64,000 nt of DNA, from contig CAWIWF010000006.1 of the NCBI GenBank assembly GCA_963839815.1, positions 1 through 64,000 of the forward strand, given 5' to 3'. The notes beneath the pieces are model-generated. The model had not been told where the DNA came from. It saw only the letters and a program-made list of their open reading frames with translations, and searched no databases. The DNA is from JACVRM01 sp963839815. GTDB taxonomy: Bacteria > Actinomycetota > Thermoleophilia > Gaiellales > Gaiellaceae. This document shows positions 1 through 9,281 of this stretch, one piece after another (position 1 is the first letter of the stretch; the number at the start of each line of letters is the position of its first letter). A program made the position numbers and the translations under genes.

Positions 1-46
1 AGCCCCGCCACGATGTACGCCGCCTGCGCGGCCGTCTCACCAGCAT
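1..46 (-). CDS. pntB: NAD(P) transhydrogenase subunit beta, N-terminal fragment (cut by window edge)
   Basis: A leftward ATG at 46 is preceded by a clear AGGAG ribosome site and lies just downstream of the pntA stop. One frame of the few visible codons reads AAQAAYIVAGL, the usual membrane start of PntB. That frame is not the frame of the ATG, so an indel is likely here too. PntB would form the NADP-binding half of the proton-translocating transhydrogenase with PntA. Only about 15 codons are visible, so the call rests mainly on position and this short match. Confidence 0.45.
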   Translation of the reverse strand, partial: MLVRRPRRRRTSWRG

Positions 47-79
47 GATCTCCTCAGATCCCTTTCAGAACCGGCACAG

Positions 80-1621
80 TCATGACCGGGAGAACATCCC
101 CAGCATCCGGCGGGTCACCGCGAACCCACCGAACACGTTGATCGAGGCCAACAGGATCGCGACGTCGCCAGGACCGTGACACCGCCCGGGTCGCCCTGGC
201 CGATCTGCAACAGGGCGCCGACGACGATGATCCCCGAGATCGCGTTCGTCACCGACATCAGCGGCGTGTGCAACGCGTGGTGCACGTGCCCGATCACGTA
301 GTAGCCGATCACGATCGCCAACGCGAACACCGTCAGGTGCCCCAGCAACGCCCTCGGTGACGAGCGCCGCCAGCACGAACAACACCGCCGCACCGACCCC
401 GACCATCGTGAACCGCCGTCGCTGGCGACATCGGCTGCTTCGCAGCCGAGGACCCCGGCGACGTCCCCGCCGCGGCCGGAGCCGGGGTGCGGCCGAGACC
501 TGCACCGGCGGCGGGGGCCAGGTCAGCTCGGTCCCCCCGTCTCTGCGGACCGACGGTGATCGACCGCTGCACCACGTCGTCGAAGTCCAGGACCAGCTGG
601 CCGTCCTTCCCGGTGTCATCAGCTTCATCAGGTTCACCAGGTTGGTGCCATACAGCTGGGAGGCCTGGGCCGGCAGCCGACCCGCCAGGTCGGTGTAGCC
701 GATGATCGTCACCCCGTTCTCGGTCACCACCGCCTCGACCGACCACTGCCCTCGACGTTGCCGCCGTTGGATGCGGCCATGTCCACGATCACGCTGCCCG
801 GCTTCATCGAGGCCACCATCTCCGCCGGTGATCAGCCGCGGCGCCGGACGCCCCGGGATCAGCGCGGTCGTGATGACGATGTCGACCTCCGGGCACTGCT
901 CGGCGTACAGCCGGGCGGCCGGTCGTTGTAGTCGTCCGACATCTCCTTGGCATAGCCGGTGGCGGACACCTCCACCTCCGCGTCCGCTCCACCGGGAGGT
1001 ACTCACCACCCAGCGACCTGACCTGGTCGGCCACCTCGGGCCGCGGGTCGGTCGCACACACGATCGCGCCCATGCGACCCCGCGGCCCCGATCGCCGCCA
1101 GCCCCGCCACACCGGCGCCCGCGACCAGCACCTTCGCCGGCGGGACCTTGCCCGCGGCCGTGACCTGGCCGGTGAAGAACCGCCCGAACACGTGCGCGGC
1201 CTCCACCACCGCGCGATAGCCGGCGATGTTCGCCATCGAGGACAGCACGTCCAACGACTGCGCGCGTGAGATCCGCGGTACCGCATCCATCGCCAACGCC
1301 GTGACCGGCCGACGCGCCAGGTCCTCGACCAGGTCCGGGTTCAGCGCCGGGCTCAGAGCTGACCACCGTCGCGCCGTGCTTCAGCCCGTCCAGCTGCTCG
1401 CTCGACGGCGGCGTTCACACCGAACACGATGTCGGCCCGCACGGGCACCACCGAGTCGCCCCGGCCTCGACGTACGCCTCGTCGGTGAAGCTCGACAGTG
1501 CCCCCGCACCCGGCGCGACCACCACCTCATACCCCAGACCCAGCAGCTGCCTGGTCGTCGCAGGCGTCACCGCCACCCGGGTCTCCCCCGGCCGGGACTC
1601 CTTCACCACACCGATGATCAC
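80..1621 (-). pseudogene. pntA: NAD(P) transhydrogenase subunit alpha, frame broken by several indels
   Basis: Membrane transhydrogenase alpha subunit, which moves hydride between NADH and NADP+ coupled to proton flow. The start at 1621 reads MIIGVVKESRPGETRVAVTP, the standard PntA N-terminus. The Rossmann segment KVLVAGAGVAGLAAIGAAGS lies near 1070-1140 in a second frame. LVNLMKLMTPG near 620-650 and HTPLMSVTNAISG in the C-terminal membrane part are in further frames. The end reads GGFAVTRRMLGMFSRS with a TGA at 80. The total span (1,542 bases, about 513 codons) equals an undivided E. coli-type PntA, so the gene is full length but cannot be translated as written. Sequence error is likelier than decay, because every segment is well conserved. 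Confidence 0.8.
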
Positions 1622-1820
1622 GACGTGCTCCCCTCGCTGCAGGCGCCAGACGGAACAGCTCAGGACCGCCTCGATCCGTCCTCAGACCGGCGCAGGTCAC
1701 CGGCGTCTTCCTACCACGAACGGCGCCGATCTCCGCCAGGGGCTCGCGCTGCACGAGTCGCTGCCTCGATCGTCCAGGCTCCCGCGGACGAGGTCCACCG
1801 ACGTGCCCGACGCAGCGCCG

Positions 1821-2070
1821 TCAGCTCCCGTCGCGACCCGGAGTGCGCTGCCACTCGGCGAAGGCCCCCAGCAGCCGGGTCCGCACCGGCGGCGACAAGG
1901 ACTCCTCGGGCAGCGTGCCCAGGATGTCGATGGTCTGCCGGAACTGAGACGAGGTAGCGGTCGCAGCCGGAGCACAGGGCCAGGTGCTCGTCGAAGGCCT
2001 GGCGCTGGCCGTCCGGGAGCGTGCCTTCGAGGTAGGCCGTCACCAGCTCCACGAACTCCCTGCAGGTCAT
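1821..2070 (-). pseudogene. Zinc-finger anti-sigma factor with one frameshift
   Basis: Small cytoplasmic anti-sigma factor of the zf-HC2 type. The first 44 codons read MTCREFVELVTAYLEGTLPD and then the zinc motif HLALCSGC (HxxxCxxC). One extra base near 1950 shifts the frame. Removing it gives a continuation FRQTIDILGTLPEE... ending at TGA 1821, about 83 residues in all, the normal size for this family. The ATG at 2070 overlaps the TGA of the sigma gene (ATGA), so the pair is translationally coupled. The protein probably holds the adjacent sigma factor inactive until an oxidative or thiol signal releases zinc. Confidence 0.7.
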
Positions 2071-2789
2071 CGGTCATCTCCCGTCGTCACGGGTGGTGCA
2101 GGCGCGAGGTAGCGCTCGAGGTGTGCCCGGACCACGGCGCGTCCTCGGTGCAGCAGGACCCGCTGGTTGCCCGCCGAGATGTCGAGCAGGTCGCAGACCT
2201 CCTCGGCGGAGTGGCCGTCCAGGTCGCGCAGGGCGATCACGATCCGCTGCCGGGCAGGAAGCTCGGTCAAGGCCTCGGCCACCACCGCCTGCACCTCGCG
2301 GGTCAGCACGACGTGCTCGGGCCATTGCTCCGGGTAGTGACGCCAGCCACCGGGGTGCGGCTCGTCACGGCCCTGGAACCGGTCGGGATCGACCGTCGGC
2401 CCCTGGTCCTCGGGAGCCAGGCTGGCGAACGGGACGGTCCGGCTCTCGCGGACGCCGCGTCGCTTCGCCTGGTTCAGCAGTATCCGGTAGACCCAGGTCC
2501 TCAGGGAGGACTCGCCCCGGAAACGGTCGAGTCCCTCGAGGACGGCCAGCCACGTCTCCTGGACGACCTCCTCGGCCACGCTCGGGGTCGGGACGTGCTG
2601 GCGGGCCAGGCGCAGCATCCAGCCCGTCCACCCGTCGACGAGAGAGGCGAAGGCCTGCTCGTCACCGTCGCGAAGCCGGGCCACCAGGGCGCGGTCGCCG
2701 CGGGGCTCCTGTGCGTCGACCCGGGCCCCCATGCGCCGACCGTAGCGACGGACGGGGGCTCTCGCCACCACCAGCATCGTGTGACCCAC
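2067..2789 (-). CDS. ECF-type RNA polymerase sigma factor
   Basis: Extracytoplasmic-function sigma-70 factor of about 240 residues. Region 2 is visible as EEVVQETWLAVLEGLDRF and SSLRTWVYRILLNQAKRR, and region 4 as LTELPARQRIVIALRDLDG followed by the helix-turn-helix SAEEVCDLLDISAGNQRVLL. The farthest start is a GTG at 2789 behind a purine-rich GGGAGAAGAGG. Internal ATGs at 2777 and 2732 are alternatives, and the conserved part begins only after 2732. It is intact, unlike its neighbours, and is followed by the overlapping zinc anti-sigma gene, the usual order for a sigma/anti-sigma pair. Confidence 0.85.
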   Translation of the reverse strand: MGHTMLVVARAPVRRYGRRMGARVDAQEPRGDRALVARLRDGDEQAFASLVDGWTGWMLRLARQHVPTPSVAEEVVQETWLAVLEGLDRFRGESSLRTWVYRILLNQAKRRGVRESRTVPFASLAPEDQGPTVDPDRFQGRDEPHPGGWRHYPEQWPEHVVLTREVQAVVAEALTELPARQRIVIALRDLDGHSAEEVCDLLDISAGNQRVLLHRGRAVVRAHLERYLAPAPPVTTGDDR

Positions 2790-3096
2790 GGCCTCTTCTC
2801 CCAGATCCCGTTCTTCCTCGGCGCCGCGCTAGAGCCGCTGCATGAACCAGACCCGGTCCCGCAGCGGGATCCCGTCGATCGTGCAAGTGTCTGGTTCTCT
2901 TCCTGGCCAACGCCTCTCGTCGGTTGGTCACCGGGGGCGGCCGTTCGTTACGGCGACGGCAGGAGCTCGTGCGCTCGAGCCCTGCGGGTGCGTGATGTCA
3001 GTGTTCCGTAATCAACAACCACCACGGGCCGGTCCCTCCAACGCCTAACGTGAGCGTCATGGACACCTTCCAGGTCACGGTCGGCGCGGGCGCCTC
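2790..3096. other. Intergenic region between divergent sigma factor and methyltransferase
   Basis: I see no gene of useful length here. It holds a pair of 9-base inverted arms, GAACCAGAC at 2844-2852 and GTCTGGTTC at 2889-2897, in the region where the leftward sigma gene should have its promoter. It also holds a 13-codon ORF (3058-3099) with an ATG in GTCATGGAC that ends overlapping the methyltransferase ATG at 3097. The short ORF could be the end of an interrupted upstream gene or chance. Confidence 0.4.
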
Positions 3097-3739
3097 ATGA
3101 CCCGGCTGCCTCTCGCCAGGGTCTACACCCACGCCCTGCAGGGACACCCGTGCACCGTGTGGGAGGACGACCTGGCCACGCGGCCGTTGCCGACCCACGC
3201 CTGGCTCGCCCCGGCCGACGCGTCCGACCTCGCCCTGCTCGCGCACTGCCACGGGCCGACGCTCGACATCGGCTGCGGGCCCGGCCGGATGGCGCAGGCG
3301 CTGGCGCGGCCGGCCTGCGTGCTCGGCATCGACGTGGTGCCCGAGGCGGTGCGGCAGGCCCGGGCGCGCGGCGTCGCGGCGCTGCGCCGCAGACGTCTTC
3401 GACCCGCTGCCCGGCGAGGGCCGCTGGGAGACCGCGCTGCTCGCCGACGGCAACATCGGCATCGGCGGCGACCCGGTCGCGCTGCTGCGCGCGCGTCCGT
3501 GAGCTGCTCGCGCCCGACGGTCGCGCCGTCGTCGACGTCGCGCCCCGGGGAGCGGCGATGCGTCACCCGCACGGTCCGCGCTGGAGACCGGGCACGGCGC
3601 CGGAGCCGAGCCGTTCCCGTGGGCCTCGGTGGGCGCCGACGCCATGGCCGCGGTGGCGGCGCCGCGGGCTGTCGGCGGGCGACGCGGCACCGGTCGACGC
3701 CGACGGTGGTGCGGCCGCTGGATCGAGGGCCGGGCATGA
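3097..3739 (+). pseudogene. Class I SAM-dependent methyltransferase, frameshifted
   Basis: The N-terminal 98 residues are open and carry the SAM-binding motif TLDIGCGPGRMAQALA followed by VLGIDVVPEAV (motif II acidic residue). After about 3390 the homology jumps frame: DVFDPLPGEGRWETALLADGNIGIGGDP and ELLAPDGRAVVDVAPRG are still methyltransferase-like. The best end is the TGA at 3737-3739, which overlaps the ATG of the next gene. The substrate is unknown. It lies directly before a membrane molybdopterin oxidoreductase gene. Confidence 0.6.
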
Positions 3740-4911
3740 GGATGCGCCTGCGTCCCGCGTCCCCGACGAGGCGCGACTTCACCTCCGGCTGCGCAGCCCT
3801 GCGGTCACCGCGCGCGTCGGGCTCTGGCTCGGCATCTGCTTCGGCATCGCCTTCGTGACCGGGTCTGATCAGCCACTGGGCCCAGCACCCGCGCCGCTGG
3901 CTGCCCGTTCCCGACCAGGCCGGCTGGGGCTACCGCGTCACCCAGGGCCTGCACGTGATCTCCGGGACGGCCGCGGTCCCGCTGCTGCTGGTCAAGCTGT
4001 GGACGGTCTTCCCAAGCTGTTCGCCCGGCCGCCGCGGGAGATCGCGGAGCTGGCGCTGCACGGGCTCGAGCGGGTCTCGATCGCCGTGCTCGTCGCGGCC
4101 GCGATCTTCCAGCTCGTGACCGGGCTCGCCAACGTCGGCCCAGTGGTACCCGTGGTCGTTCAGCTTCCGGTCCACCCACTACGCGGTCGCCTGGATCGCC
4201 ATCGGCGCTCTGGTCGTGCACATCGCGGTGAAGCTGCCGGTGATCCGCGCGGCCCTGGCGCGACGTGGACGACGCGCCGCAGGACCGAGCGACGACCGGC
4301 GCGGTCCCGGGGCATGACGCGGCGCGGGCTGCTGCGGACCACCTGGGCGGCCAGCGCGGTGGCGGTGCTGGCGACCGCGGGCGCGACCGTGCCGTGGCTG
4401 CGCAAGGTCTCGGTCCTCGGCGGTCCGGTCCGGCGACGGCCCGCAGGGCGTGCCGATCAACAAGTCCGCGGTCGCGCCGCGGCGTGCGTCGCGGCCGCCA
4501 CCAGCCCGGCGTACCGGCTGACGGTGGTGTACGGCGACCGCGAGACGGCAGCTGACCCTGGCCGACCTGCGCGCGATGCCGCAGACCACGGCGGCGCTGC
4601 CGATCGCCTGCGTCGAGGGCTGGAGCGCGGGCGCGACCTGGACCGGCGTACCGGTGCGCGACCTGCTCGACCTCGTCGACGCGCCGGCCGGCAGCGACGG
4701 TGCCGTCGCGTCGCTGCAGGAGCACGGCGGCGTGCGGCTGAGCACCCTGCGCCGGCAACTTCGCCGACGACCCGCACACGCTGCTGGCGCTCGAGCTCGA
4801 ACGGCGAGCCGCTTCGCTCGACCACGGCTTCCCGTGCCGGCTGATCGCGCCCGACCGGCCCGGGCGTGCTCCAGACCAAGTGGGTCGCCCGCCTGGAGGT
4901 GGCGCGTGATG
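3736..4911 (+). pseudogene. Membrane-anchored SUOX-fold molybdopterin oxidoreductase, frameshifted
   Basis: The start ATG at 3736 overlaps the preceding stop. Joined across frames, the product opens with several membrane segments (VGLWLGICFGIAFVTGL; VTQGLHVISGTAAVPLLLVK; RVSIAVLVAAAIFQLVTGLA; YAVAWIAIGALVVHIAVKL). A soluble sulfite-oxidase-like domain follows, with LPIACVEGWSAGATWTGVPV, where the cysteine is the expected molybdenum ligand, and then HGFPCRLIAPDRPG and KWVARLEV near the end. At least five frame changes are needed. The oxidase fold facing the outside with an N-terminal membrane anchor is a known actinobacterial arrangement; the electron donor is unknown. Confidence 0.65.
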
Positions 4912-5331
4912 CGCGCAGCGCGAGCTGCGCTCGGGTCGCGCAGGCGTCCTCGCGGCGGCGTACGGCGGCGTCGGCTGCTCGGCCTCGGCTGGGCCGATAC
5001 CCGCTCGGCCGGTGATCTGGCTGGTCGGCGGAGTGGTCCTGCACGACGGCGTCTTCGCGCCCCTGGTCGTCGCTGGTCGCCTGGATCGCGCCGTGCGGCT
5101 GGTGCCGCCGCGAGGCTCGCGCCCTGGGTCGTCGGGCTGGTGATCCTGGTGCCGGTCACCTCTGCTCGGCGTCCCCGAGCTCGGCCGGTTCGGCGCCCGA
5201 CCGGACAACCCCACCCTGCTCGACCGCGACTACTGGCTCGGCTGGTCGGTGATGGTCACACTGGTCGTCGTGGGTGTGGTCGCTCGGCGCCGTCGCGACG
5301 AGACGGCGCGCCGCGGCCCGAGGGGGTGACG
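4909..5331 (+). pseudogene. Small integral membrane protein, frameshifted
   Basis: Between the oxidoreductase and the response regulator, joined frames give about 135 residues with three or four hydrophobic segments (VIWLVGGVVLHDGVFAPLV, LAPWVVGLVILVPVT, WLGWSVMVTLVVVGVVA) and a basic tail RRRRDETARRG. The loop DNPTLLDRDYWLG between the last two helices is distinctive. I do not recognise a named family. Its fixed place beside the oxidoreductase suggests a membrane partner. Confidence 0.45.
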
Positions 5332-5332
5332 G

Positions 5333-6028
5333 TGACGCGACGTGCTGGTGGTCGATGACGACCTCACCGTGCGCGAGGTCGTGGTGACCTACCTGCGGGC
5401 GGCCGGGCACGAGGTCGAGCGAGACCGCGCGACGGCGAGACGCGCGCTCGCGATGCTGCGCGACCAGCCCGGCCGACCTGGTGGTGCTCGACCTGATGCT
5501 GCCCGGGCATCGACGGCCTCGAGGTGTGCCGAGCGGCTGCGCGCCCGCGGCGACGATGCCGGTGATCATGCTGACCGCGCTCGGCTCGGAGACCGACCGG
5601 GTGGTCGGGCTCGAGCGGGCGCCGACGACTACGTGACCAAGCCGTTCAGCCCGCGCGAGCTCGTGCTGCGGGTCGACTCCGTGCTGCGGCGCGCCGGCGA
5701 GCGGGCCGGCGGCGGCGTCCGCGGCGCCGTCACCGACGGCGACCTGGTCGTCGACTCGACCGAGCACACCGCACCCTGGCCGGCGCGCCGGCTCGTCGCT
5801 GACCGCGCGCGAGTTCGACCTGCTGCGCTTCCTGCTGTCGCACCCCGGCCAGGCGTTCACGCGCGACGAGCTGCTCCAGAAGGTGTGGGGGTGGTCCTTC
5901 GGCGACCAGTCGACCGTGACCGTGCACGTGCGCCGGCTGCGCGAGAAGGTCGAGGCCGACCCGACCACACCCGGTCCGGCTGGCCACCGTCTGGGGCGTC
6001 GGATACCGGTGGGAGCCCGTCGACATGA
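5333..6028 (+). pseudogene. OmpR/PhoB-family response regulator, frameshifted
   Basis: Receiver plus winged-helix DNA-binding protein. VLVVDDDLTVREVVVTYLRAAG gives the acidic pocket, VVLDLMLPG the phosphoacceptor aspartate, and DDYVTKPFSPRELVLRV the conserved lysine. The C-terminus has EFDLLRFLLSHPGQAFTRDELL and VTVHVRRLREKVEADP, typical of the OmpR effector domain. Four or more frame changes occur. The TGA at 6026-6028 overlaps the kinase ATG at 6025, so this is a coupled pair. Confidence 0.7.
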
Positions 6029-7210
6029 CGCACGACCAGGTCACGATCATCTGGATCGCCGGCGGCCTGGTCCGGCGGCGTCGCCGTCGGTCGGCGGCGT
6101 CGCTGATCTGGCTCGGCCGCCGGGCCTCCGTGCGCTGGCTGACCGTCGGTGGTGGCGATGGTCGGCGGTGCTGGCCGTGCTGGCCGGCACGCTCGGCGAC
6201 CGCGCGGGCGATGTTCCTGTCCAGCCACGACTTCGGCGTCGTCGCTGCTGGTCGCGACCGTGGCCGGCGTCGTGGCGCTGGTCTTCGCGCTCGCTGTCGG
6301 CACCGCGCTCGCCCGCTGGTCGCGCGAGCTGCAGGAGCGCGCCCGCGTCGTTCGGCGAGGTCGGGCGAGTTCGCGGCCACGGCGCCGGCCGGCCCAGCGG
6401 AGTTCGAGCAGCTGTCGGCCGAGCTCCGGCGCACCAGCGCCAAGCTCGCCGAGTCGCGCGAGCGCGAGGTCGCGCTCGAAGCGTCGCGGCGCGAGCTGGT
6501 CTCGTGGGTCTCCCACGACCTGCGTACGCCGCTGGCCGGCCTCCGCGCGATGACCGAGGCGCTCGAGGACGGGCTCGCCGACGACCCGGCGCGCTACCAC
6601 GCGCAGATGCGGGCCGAGGTCGACCGGATGGTCCGGATGGTCGACGACCTGTTCGAGCTGTCCCGGATCCACGCCGGCGTCCTGCGGCTCAGCCCTGGAA
6701 CAGGTCGCCGCTCGGCGACGTGGTGAGCGAGGCGCTCGCCAGCGCCGACTCGGTGGCACGCGCGCGCGGCGTCCAGCTGGGCGGGGCGGTGGACCAGGGC
6801 GTGCTCGGTCACCGCCGACCCGGCCGGGCTCTCCCGGGTCGTCTCCAACCTGCTGATGAACGCGATCCGGCACACGCCCGCCGACGGGGTCCGTCGAGGT
6901 CCACGGGCGGTCGGTCGCCGGACGGGGTCGAGCTGTCCGTCACCGACGGCTGCGGCGGCCTCGGCGAGGACGACATGGCCCGGGTCTTCGACGTCGCCTG
7001 GCAGGGCAGCACGGCGCGGACGCCCGACCCGCCGACGGTCGCCGGACGGGGCCGGGCGCCGGACTGGGCCTCGCGATCGTCAAGGGCATCGTCGAGGCGC
7101 ACCTGGGCCAGGTCGAGGTCGCCAACCACGATCCCGGCTGCCGGTTCCTGGTCCGGCTGCCTGCAATTCCCTCGGTGACGGGCGACGAGCTCCAGCCTTC
7201 GATTGCGTGA
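6025..7210 (+). pseudogene. Membrane sensor histidine kinase, frameshifted
   Basis: Partner of the preceding regulator. The N-terminus has hydrophobic stretches. The phosphoacceptor region WVSHDLRTPLAGLRAMTEA is intact near 6510-6560, followed by DRMVRMVDDLFELSRIHAG. The ATPase domain reads SRVVSNLLMNAIRHTPADG, then the D/G box VTDGCGGLGEDDMARVFDV and a G-rich box near 7050. The frame changes several times between them. In the best end frame the protein stops at the TGA 7208-7210 after FLVRLPA and a 14-residue tail. From here rightward the reading frames become intact. Confidence 0.65.
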
Positions 7211-7281
7211 GCCGATCGAGCCCCGGGCGGCTGGCGAGGGTCGGTGTCCGCTGTCTCCCACGGCGTCGTGTCCGGAACGGA

Positions 7282-8322
7282 TCAGGTCCTACGGGTCGCC
7301 GTGGCCGCGATGGTCACGCGGTGGGTCGTGTAGGCACGCCAGCCAGTGACATCGACATAGACAGTCAGGAGGTTGCCCGACCTGTAGGCCGACTTGGCGA
7401 CCTGACCCGGCGAGCAGCAGCCGACCTCCCCGGAGACGTAGTAGCTGGTGCGTGTCGTTCCTCGTGGAAGGGCGAACCGGTAGGCAGCGTAGGCGTAGCC
7501 GCCATAGCAGTCCAAGGTGAGGGCCGAGTAGGTCGTGGAGTCACGGTAGATCCGGCAGTCGGAGGACCTGCCCCGCCAGGAGGCCTGCACCCCGGTGCGC
7601 GCCTGCAGGGTCTTGCCGGTGGCCGTTCCGGTGACCACACGCACGTATCTGCTGCTCGTAGCGGTCGTGCCGTCCTCACCCCTCACGATCACTCGCATCA
7701 GGTAGAGGCCCACGGGAGCCCATCCTCCCGAGTTCTGACCTCCGCCCCAGCTCCACCGGTGAGCTCCCATCCCGACGGGCGTTGCCGCTGAGGTCCTGAT
7801 CAGCCTGCCGTCCCTGAGCACGTCCAGCCTGACCAGAGCCGTCCGGTTCGTGGTGTAGACGAGCGACGTCGAGTCCTTGTAGCCGTCGCGGACAGTGGAG
7901 TAGATCCAGTTGGGTGAGGGCAACGAGGTCGTGACAGTCGTGGGGGCGGGCGCCGGCGGGGGCGGCGGCGTGACGGTGAACGAGCCGGAGGCAACCAGGT
8001 CGGCGTCGCCGGTGTCCGAGTAGTGGAAGACCTCGATGACCCAGGAGGTCGCGGCGTCACTGTTGGGGACGGAGTAGTACTGCAGACCCGCCGCGCCTTC
8101 CCCGACGGTGGGCCGGTCAACGGCACCGTCGTTCGCCTGCACCAGGTAGTCCCCTGCAGGCGCGTCGGTGAAGTCCACCGAGAAGCTGAGGATCGTCGCG
8201 TCAGCCCTCTGAACTGCGATGGTCGGTGCTCCTGTCCCCACCGCCTGCGCTGCTGGCTGCAACCCGACCAGTCCGACCATTGCCAAGCCGATCGCGCAGA
8301 GCACGACTGACATTCTTCGCAT
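7282..8322 (-). CDS. Secreted protein with FlgD-like Ig fold segment
   Basis: 346 residues. The ATG at 8322 is preceded by GGGGGAAG at good spacing and starts a signal peptide (VVLCAIGLAMVGLVGLQPAAQA). A first beta-rich domain (about 25-130) is followed by a proline linker (PPPPPAPAP) and a segment typical of FlgD-type Ig repeats (LVRLDVLRDGRLIR...HRWSWGGGQNSGGWAPVGLYLMRVIVRG). The C-terminal 90 residues hold paired cysteines (CRIY, LDCYGGYAYAAYRF, VGCCSPG) and look like a separate small domain. The role is unknown; probably cell-surface or extracellular. Confidence 0.65.
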   Translation of the reverse strand: MRRMSVVLCAIGLAMVGLVGLQPAAQAVGTGAPTIAVQRADATILSFSVDFTDAPAGDYLVQANDGAVDRPTVGEGAAGLQYYSVPNSDAATSWVIEVFHYSDTGDADLVASGSFTVTPPPPPAPAPTTVTTSLPSPNWIYSTVRDGYKDSTSLVYTTNRTALVRLDVLRDGRLIRTSAATPVGMGAHRWSWGGGQNSGGWAPVGLYLMRVIVRGEDGTTATSSRYVRVVTGTATGKTLQARTGVQASWRGRSSDCRIYRDSTTYSALTLDCYGGYAYAAYRFALPRGTTRTSYYVSGEVGCCSPGQVAKSAYRSGNLLTVYVDVTGWRAYTTHRVTIAATATRRT

Positions 8323-8595
8323 GATTCTTCCCCCGATTGAGTATGAGCGTGGCTGCGACCTGCGGCCAGACCGGAGCCGGACATAACGGTCACATGTAAC
8401 GAAACGCGTGTCCATCGTCAGAACGGATGGGGTGCATCCCGGGTCCATCCCGACCCTGTCGCTATGGGCGGCGCTGATCCAGGCGCCTGGGCGGCGCGGC
8501 GACGGGCTCGAAGCGCCTGGCGCTCCGAGCCCGTGGCCGTTGTCGGGTGAGGTGTCGGCTGAGGGTGTCGGCTGAGGTGTCGGGTGGTCAGGTGG

Positions 8596-9135
8596 TCAGG
8601 TGCCGGCCGTCCAGTTGCCGCTGCGGCTGGCGAAGGACCCGCGGTAGACACCGTCGACGTACACGAAGGACAGGCCCCGCCACTGTCGCAGCCCGCCGAG
8701 CACGGTCCAGGTCTGGTAGACGGTGCTGGAGGCGGTCCCGGAGCCGGCGTAGGCGTAGGCGGACTGGCCCCACCGGTACCACGAGCCGCCGCTGGTGTAG
8801 GCCCAGTCCGCTTCGACGGCGATGTAGACCTGGTGCGCGGTCGAGCAGCGGGTGTAGGCACCTGCACCGGGGTAGTGGTAGCTGTTCAGCCACATGCTGG
8901 TGGTCACGGTGCAGTTGGTCCCGGGCACGACGTACGTCGTGGTGAGCGCGGGGTTGAGGGAGCCGGGCACTGCGGCGTCGGCGGGCTGGGCCAGTCCGAG
9001 GATCGCGCCGAGCGCAGCGAGGACGGCGCACAGCACGGTGGCCAACCGCACGAGTGGACGACGGCTGGTAGGTCCTCCCGGGTGCCGGGTCTGCTCGTCC
9101 TTGACGGGTGAGGCGAGTTCGGTCTTGTAACCCAC
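8596..9135 (-). CDS. Small secreted protein, 5' end at the sequence join
   Basis: The frame is open from a GTG at 9135 (179 residues), but the first codons sit at the suspected join near 9130, so the true start may be the GTG at 9051 or may be missing. A signal peptide core (ATVLCAVLAALGAILGLAQPADA) is followed by about 130 residues rich in Tyr, Trp, Ser and Thr with two cysteines (GTNCTV, TRCSTA) that could form a disulfide. I recognise no family. It lies downstream of, and is oriented with, the other secreted protein. Confidence 0.5.
   Translation of the reverse strand: MGYKTELASPVKDEQTRHPGGPTSRRPLVRLATVLCAVLAALGAILGLAQPADAAVPGSLNPALTTTYVVPGTNCTVTTSMWLNSYHYPGAGAYTRCSTAHQVYIAVEADWAYTSGGSWYRWGQSAYAYAGSGTASSTVYQTWTVLGGLRQWRGLSFVYVDGVYRGSFASRSGNWTAGT
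9125..9135. other. Probable chimeric join between two genomes
   Basis: Reading leftward, the HMA domain gene ends abruptly after NLMGQVTLSW at 9129. The next codons in its frame are an out-of-frame reading of the secreted-protein gene. There is no inverted repeat, integrase or target duplication at this point, and gene style and frame quality differ on either side. Confidence 0.55.
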
Positions 9136-9272
9136 GAGAGGGTCACCTGGCCCATGAGATTGGCGAACGCCGAGACCAGGCCCTCCTCCTGCTTCAGGGA
9201 AGCGGCCAGGCGGTTCACGCAGCGCTCGCAGCGGATGCCGCTCACCTGCAGGGTCTCGGTGCGCTCGACCAC
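9130..9272 (-). pseudogene. Heavy-metal-associated (HMA) domain protein, C-terminus missing
   Basis: GTG at 9272, nine bases after the stop of the GCS2 ligase, so the two were probably one operon. The 48 visible residues read LQVSGIRCERCVNRLAASL, with the paired cysteines (CxxC) of HMA metal chaperones, then EGLVSAFANLMGQVTLSW, the second and third strands of the ferredoxin-like fold. The last helix and strand, about 20 residues, are lost at the join. Known HMA proteins carry Cu(I) or similar soft metals. Confidence 0.65.
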
Positions 9273-9281
9273 GGGCCTAGC

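Noticed and set aside
80..1366. Long leftward ORF of 428 codons at the left end
   Set aside because: Only parts of it match PntA; the rest is Arg/Gly-rich out-of-frame translation. I described the region as a frameshifted pntA instead.
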